A stretch of 64,000 nt of DNA from contig JBLDXI010000058.1 of assembly GCA_047495785.1 (NCBI GenBank), positions 124,001 through 188,000 on the forward strand. Reading direction: 5' to 3'. This document shows positions 58,082-64,000 of the stretch, piece by piece (positions within the stretch are counted from its first letter, which is position 1; every line of letters starts with the position of its first letter). The stretch is from Lepidodermella squamata (taxonomy: Eukaryota; Gastrotricha). The notes under the pieces were generated by a model. That model was not told where the DNA came from and did no database searches. It saw nothing but the letters and a program-made list of their open reading frames with translations. Made by a program: the position numbers and the translations under genes.

Positions 58082-59504
58082 TTCATTCGTGAATGGCATT
58101 TTGTTACCAATAAAATCTACTTGCATACTTTCCCAGTCGTTCCAAAATCACTGTTCACTGTTCAGTCTCTCTCGGGATGACATCGCCGTCTTAAGTGATC
58201 AGCTGCTTTTATCGTTTCGTCTTTGAGCCAATAATGTGGTCCAATCACATTTTAATCTGATCCATTCCAATTGTGGATCCATACTTATAGAATTGAGACG
58301 AGTTCCTAAATTTTGAAACGTAGCTGACGAGAAAGTGTTGAGTGTTTGAGGGTAGGCAGTATCTCTCTAGTACCTAGTGATGTCCGTAGTCAGCGGACTA
58401 AGATGGAAAATACTAAAAATTCTGAGTGCATTTCCACTGCTCACTTCCGATTTCGAAACTGGTTCAAGTCGAGATTCCTCCACGCTGTCGAACAATTTTG
58501 GAGGCACACGTTTGTCGCGATGAAAAATGATGAAAAAACCAGCGCGCAAAGCTTTTTAAGGTGATTTTAGAGCATTATTTGATAAAGAAAATCACTCGCA
58601 GTTACGTAGGTATTGCCTCTTCACAGATCGAATTTTTTGTGATGAATCCCGTTTCACCAGAACACTCGAATTTCGAAACGCTGCTGTTTCAGCTTAATTT
58701 GAAGCTGAGAAAAGTTGGCAAAAAAGACAGCAGTATTAAGTAAAAGTTAGCTTTATTATTACTTGTAGTATTTATTACATGCAGCCATAACAAATAGCGC
58801 AAGCCTCGCAACTTTTATAGAATCATATTTTATAGATGAAATATTAGATTTATAACATAGCACTTAACTTTTCAGTGGTTATATGAGACAAAAAGATGAG
58901 GGCCAATCGGGCAAACTAGCAAAATCGATTCTCGATTGGAACATTTCACACGCAACAGCGAATCAAGTATCGTTTGCAATCGAAGCACTAGGGACTTCTG
59001 AGTTGTGTGTGTTTAACGCATGTTGTTCATGTTTGACACACAGGACATCAACAACATATTGCAGTAAATAGACGAATTATGCAAAAAATAAAATGACAAC
59101 CGATGATCCCGTCATCACCCTTTACGCACCTAGGTACGTATGACATATGCACATTTAGAAGATTTCGTTACACGCCGAGTAGGAAAAATCGGTGTATATA
59201 TATGTACAAGAGGGGAAGTCGCGGCGGCGTTAGGTAAGAAAAATGACAGAAAATGAATAAACATATAGATAGCTTCTGTTGATAGCGTTTTTGTAAGAAT
59301 AAGAATATTGACAAAGGCAGCCAAAGGCCCAGTAAATACCTTGCGCAGATGGCTGCGCTATTGTGAAAAGGCAACAACAAACAATATGAAAACAAGAAAC
59401 AAGTACTCTTCGAATCGTCTGACTGCGTTCACTCACCAAATAATTCATCATAAATGTAACAAAAAGATCACTGATCATCAGCAAAATAGTCGATAAAGGC
59501 ATGC
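58082..59504. other. convergent intergenic region
   Basis: 3' sides of the coiled-coil gene (+) and the PHD-protein gene (-). Several short frames, none with similarity. No supported feature other than AATAAA at 58109-58114. Confidence 0.4.
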
Positions 59505-62500
59505 TCATTGCGCAGGCGGTGGTGGGGGCTGACAGGCAGCGCGACCGGCTGAGTACGAGGGGGAATGAGCCGCCGATGAAACATCATCGTTCGAGGCCGA
59601 AGAGATTGTTGTGTTGGTCGTCAGTGTGGCTGTCAGCGCGTTGTGAACCATCGCCTGCTGCTGTGCAGACTCATCAGACACCTCCATAGGCTTGCTGCTT
59701 TCGCTATTGACTAGATTTCTCGCGGGATATTGCGAGGCATCGACGTGCGTTGTCGAGCCCGAAGAAACAGTAAACTCTGTTCGAAAAAATGAATGATTAT
59801 TTCGACTTAGCTAATTAAGCCTCCGGTAAACATACCAGCAGCGTCATTGCTGTCATCGACTACTTCACTCGAATCGTCTCCGACTTTTATCACCTCTTCC
59901 AACCAACTGTCAACCCGTTGCAATTTGGCCATTCGTTCCGCCTTTGTTGGAATGATTATGCGAAGGTCAGAACCCGGCAGTTGATTGTGACGATGCTGCC
60001 GGCGACGAGAATTAGGCCGGAGATTTCCTTTCGCGGCTGAGTTGCTGCGATTGGCAGAAATTTCCCCCATAGGAGCTGTCCCACTATCTTTCACGGCCAC
60101 CGACCGGTAACCGGATAGGTGAAGGTCAGAGGGCAGCGGAGTGACGAGAATGTCATCGTGGTCAATATCGACGTCGAGCAGCACTGCACTGTCGACAATT
60201 CTCTCGCTCGGAGTCGTGCACGAAGGTGCGGCCGCCGGCTCGCCTGTCAGAGATACGGCAGACGTAGTTGCTTCAGTCGCCTCTTGTCGAAACGCCAGTT
60301 CCATCGGAGTTTCTAAGCGGCATAAATTTCAACTACATCTCATCATTTAAGGGCGGAAGAAACTAACCTGTCGCCGTCGAAAGCTGAGCAGAGGTATTGG
60401 CAACTTCAAGGGGTTCGCGAATGCGCTGTTTGTACTCTTTCAGCGAGACTTTCCGCTTTGTTGGAGGCTCTACGATGGCGGGTTGAGCAACCTCCATCAC
60501 AGGAGGAACGGGTGGCACGGGAATGCAAAAAGCGGTCTGGGTAACATCTGGCTTGCTTTCAGCAACCGACGCCTCAACTCCCAATTCCATTGACTCAGAT
60601 TTCAAGTCGCTGCTAAAAGCATTAACAGCTTGTGAGCTCTCCGCTGCGGGTGTTGCATCGGCTTGCACAGGCGGAGGCGACTTGACGACTCGAAGACTGT
60701 CAGGAATTTGCAGCACTTTGAATTCGCTCGCAGGAGATACGATAGCCGGCGCCGGCTCAACGACGGGCGTTGATGTGGATTCGGTGCGGGCATACCGTTT
60801 TTTCAGAGGGGCTAACACAGGTTCAGGGGAGCCGGGAGGCGAGGCAACCGGTGCGGTATCAGCAGTGCGAGAGTCTAATCCCATTGATGGATAAGCACCC
60901 TTGAAGGAGTTACACAAAGGATCCGGTGAGAAACCATCGGGAACTCGCGAATTAAAATTCTGGGAGCAGTCGAATGCAGAAGGATGAGAAAAATTGGGAT
61001 TCACCGACAGTTGAGGACCAGTCACGATTTTCGAAGATTCCTCCAATTCAGATGGCACAAGCCACCTCTTTTTACCGGTCCCCGACAAACTACCTGTTGC
61101 TGAATTATGAAGTTGCTCATCATGGAGAGCCGTTAACTTGGTTTGTTTCGACTTATTGCGGAATCTCGAATTCGCGGGGGTCGTGGCTTCGACACTTACA
61201 GAAGATATTGTGGATGAAGAATCGGAATTTATCACGTCTTCGACTTTGCTCTGAGACTTTCGGCTTTTGATTTTGTTCTGGATTTTACGAACGGCATTTT
61301 GGCTGCGCTTCTTGAGCATTTTAGCCAAACCCGCACGGGGCTACATAAGACGTATATATCAAAAGTATTTCATATAAAATTCACCATACCTTTTCAGGAG
61401 TTTTCTGCTTTCCCTTGTTAGTTTGTAAAGCATGCCGTTTGGCAGATTTCGACGCAGGTTTAGGTTTAGCAACCGAAGTAGGAGAATTCATTTTCTGTGT
61501 ATCATTCCGCTTTTCCGTCGAATCATCAGATGTTGGTACATGGTCCGTTTTTTCGCGGCTGCGCTTCTCCATCTCTTCAAACTGCCGAAGTATTGCCATC
61601 AGCTTACGTTCCTTTTAATAATAAGCTCGCTATGGCATCATTCATAAAATTATTTAATGAAGTTACCTCACGACTGATCGCACTCGATAAACCGTCCGCA
61701 TTACCAGGCGACATATCACCGACCAGCGAAGCAACAGGTTGTACTATAGATTCAAGCTTTGAACTTGGTCGATTAGGTGGAATTGCTACTGAATTTGCGC
61801 TTTGCTTGAGAGACGGCCGTTTTTTCTCAATCACAGGAGCAGGTTTTCTCTCAACTTCTTTTTCGATCGTCTTCTCAGTCTTTCTCACAACCTCCTTCTT
61901 CTGAGCTGATTTCACTAAAACAAATACGATCAACTAAAACTTGTTTTCCAAAAGAGAATATTGATTACTTACCAGCACCACGTTTGACTTTTCGCTCTTG
62001 TATTGAGAAGGCACGGGACCGATTAACGTCGCGAGGCTCGCAAATCTCGCAGTAAAAACTCTTCTTCATGTTTTCCTTCGATAAGGCAAAGCACACAACA
62101 TGCTGCCAAGCAGTGCAGCATTCACATTGGATCATGAAACCATCATCATGTAAAAATCCGCAGATACAACGAGTGCCGCCAACTTTCGGCTTCTCGACGC
62201 CGCTGCTTTGATCGTAATGCAGGCAAGCATTGTGAGAAGCGAGTTCTTTCTGTTTCTTGGTGAGTTTAAGAGCTGGTTTATCGGCTACAGCAAGCCGCTG
62301 AGGTTGTGTTGGAGGCACTTGAGCTGCTGTTTGCCGTTCAGGACTTAACTGATGAACAGGTATGGAAGAGACGGGCGGGTCGATCGCTTTGACTGAATGA
62401 GCTATTATTGGTACAATAAGCTTCGGAAGATCGTCATTATCAGGCATAGGAAGAGGGGTGGTTGAGATTGTCGGTGATAGAAATGGCATTGGAGCACCAT

Positions 62501-62872
62501 AATTGTGGTCCTGATAAATGACACCGCAAAAGGAATTCACTTCCCGACTTTCCATGCGCGAAGCTGAAAGGGAGCGATGGGTTACGATAGAGTTGTTGGG
62601 GACGATTCCAGGACTCGATGATGTTAAAACATCTTGACGATCAAAAGCTAACAAACATAAGCTTTATCAAATCAGGCGAATTATATAACAATGGTCTTAC
62701 TCTGATTGAGATTTAATTCGTTCTTGAATGTCAGCATTGATGAGCCAATAGCACTGGCTGGAAGCATATTCACCATAGATGATGACTGATCAGAAGAATT
62801 TCCAACTTCGTCCGCATTGGATGGTGCAAGCAGCGAAACCCTAGAATAAGGCTCTTTATAACTAAAAACCAT
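59505..62872 (-). CDS. KMT2E/SETD5-type PHD-finger protein without a visible SET domain
   Basis: Seven certain exons in phase: 62701-62872, 61973-62647, 61667-61914, 61390-61611, 60368-61340, 59836-60312 and 59505-59776. An upstream exon (62893-62999, start MSIVLHKQISSLPSSI) could be joined through a 31-nt intron and would give 1044 residues. The PHD finger (TRCICGFLHDDGFMIQCECC, then WQHVVC and FYCEICEPRDVNRSRAFSIQ) matches MLL5/KMT2E and SETD5, including the segment after the finger. Later parts also resemble post-SET regions: MAILRQFEEMEKR and KRKVSLKEYKQRIREP. Between them, only about 110 basic residues occur where these proteins carry the SET domain, and no SET motif is seen. The PHD probably reads histone H3K4 methylation. 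Nuclear localisation is likely from the Lys/Arg-rich centre. Confidence 0.85.
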
Positions 62873-62999
62873 TTATTACAACTAAAGCTTACTCAAATGA
62901 TGGAATTCTCTGTTCAAACGGAGCCGCAAATTTGACATCGTCGACATTGTCAATCGAGGATGGCAGTGAAGAAATTTGCTTATGCAATACTATACTCAT

Positions 63000-63784
63000 G
63001 GCTTTATGGGATGATGAGTGCATACAAATTTAAGCAAATTGGAAAACACATGTCAAAAATAGCCTAGATTGAAGATTGAAACAATTTGAATGAAAAGGAA
63101 TCAATGCATCAAAAACAAAGGACAGGGTCCGTAGAGCTAAATTGGCTTGCTCCAGCTCCACAGGCGCGTAGACGAGAAGTAAGTCTACAATCAAGTTACT
63201 ATCAAGTTACAATCAAGTAAACAAAATATCAAGCGTGTATAAGCTTGGATATACTTCGCTCAACAACAGGAGAGAGGAGATGACCAATTCTGAGTAGATA
63301 ATTAAGGCAAACAAACGACGTTTACATTAATGAAGAAAAACGAAATGAATCGCAAATCGCACGTCGAATCTAAGCGAATCACCACGCCCTTGCTTTCGCT
63401 TTTCGCTCCAGAAGGAGGAAGGAGCAGTCAGATGGATGTATCATGATACCTGTGGAGCTGTCATATGCAGTGATGTTGTCCGTTCTTTATAGCTGAAACT
63501 TGAAGAAGTCTCGTGCAAGGGCTCGGCGCTTCGAGGATGGCTTCAAACCGTTTTCTCCATCGTCAGGTCTCAGGATTTGTTGAAAGCAAAAAAAAGCAAA
63601 AAAATGTTGATTGCAGTTTTTCACAAAAATAAGTTGTCACATAGTGGACTATAAGAATAGCGCAGTATGCAAATAATTATTGCATTTCTAAAAAAATTCA
63701 AATTTATGAAAGCGCGCGCATCAGGTCGCGCGAATGCGATCTCCCTAGCGTCAGCGCAGCCTTCGAAGAGAGCGTCGATTTGTG
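63000..63784. other. divergent promoter region
   Basis: About 0.8 kb between the start of the PHD-protein gene (-) and the thiamin pyrophosphokinase start (+). No ORF or RNA gene is seen; presumed to hold both promoters. Confidence 0.4.
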
Positions 63785-64000
63785 ATGTCCATTTCCCATC
63801 CTCAGCAAAGTCATTACTTCAAGCAATACAGCCCTTCAGTTGATTTCAAAACTGCGGTGGTTTTGCTGAATGGACAAGCCGTGTCGAGTGAAGCCTACCT
63901 TAATTTTATTACTCGTCAAACCGTTTGGTTCGGCGTGACTGATGGAGCCGCTAATTGGGCGTTTAAACATAAGCTTGAATATAAAAGTAGAAGTGGTTTT
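63785..64000 (+). CDS. TPK1: Thiamin pyrophosphokinase, N-terminal part (cut by window end)
   Basis: The ATG at 63785 opens 72 codons that run off the window. The segment FKTAVVLLNGQAVSS corresponds to the first beta strand of the family (VVLLN), and VWFGVTDGAANWAFKHKL carries the DGxAN motif of the thiamin pyrophosphokinase catalytic domain (DGGAN in mammals). The enzyme transfers pyrophosphate from ATP to thiamin to make the coenzyme TPP. Only the first part is visible, so the call rests on these two motifs and their spacing. Confidence 0.7.
   Translation, partial: MSISHPQQSHYFKQYSPSVDFKTAVVLLNGQAVSSEAYLNFITRQTVWFGVTDGAANWAFKHKLEYKSRSGF

Noticed and set aside
1-64000. tRNA, rRNA, spliced-leader or CRISPR features
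   Set aside because: I scanned for B-box GGTTCRANNC-type and other signatures and for regular direct repeats with spacers and found none that hold up; eukaryotic context makes CRISPR irrelevant.

Overview
The window is nuclear DNA of a compact bilaterian animal genome. Coding regions are split by many very short GT-AG introns, mostly 50-57 nt. About twenty metazoan genes sit close together, and the set includes Twist, a polypeptide GalNAc-transferase, a TRIM-NHL protein, COG3 and XPC. Intron size and gene density suggest a small-genome ecdysozoan, with a nematode or similar phylum most likely, but the sequence does not fix the phylum. Exon structures below were built by hand from splice consensus and checked for reading phase across every junction; none is supported by transcripts.

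Layout. 1-9.8 kb (+): two large disordered coding modules, the second running into B-box, coiled-coil and NHL exons of a TRIM-NHL protein; both modules can splice in phase to the same downstream exon. 11.2-13.4 kb (+): Gln/Pro-rich protein with an NRBF2-like helical segment. 14.5-18.6 kb (-): three tandem single-exon DnaQ/DEDDh-type exonuclease genes resembling bacterial enzymes, the third with active-site changes. 20.2-20.4 kb: a terminal-inverted-repeat element. 20.6-24.4 kb (-): eEF1B gene copy A, whose third intron holds a broken LINE in antisense orientation. 24.5-26.7 kb (-): ABITRAM and proteasome alpha-6. 26.8-27.9 kb (-): doubtful membrane-protein ORFs. 28.4-39.2 kb (-): polypeptide GalNAc-transferase, M-Ras/R-Ras-like GTPase, centrin, COG3, ABHD16. 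40.2-41.8 kb (-): mitochondrial citrate synthase. 43.5-44.4 kb (+): eEF1B copy B, near-identical to copy A in its 3' part including an intron. 45.8-46.6 kb (+): a secreted precursor with five tandem KR-bounded 7-residue peptides, a candidate unknown neuropeptide family. 47.4-49.3 kb (-): Twist. 51.4-55.7 kb (-): ARMT1 and XPC in tandem. 57.2-58.1 kb (+): coiled-coil protein. 59.5-62.9 kb (-): KMT2E/SETD5-type PHD protein without a visible SET domain. 63.8 kb to the end (+): start of thiamin pyrophosphokinase.

Most genes are housekeeping (translation, proteolysis, Golgi tethering, glycosylation, lipid hydrolysis, TCA cycle, DNA repair) with no common pathway. Two local associations may matter: ARMT1 next to XPC (both DNA-damage linked) and ABITRAM ending only 88 nt before eEF1B, which would fit polycistronic transcription. 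The most novel items are the repetitive peptide precursor, the exonuclease cluster, the SET-less KMT2E-like protein and the eEF1B pair.
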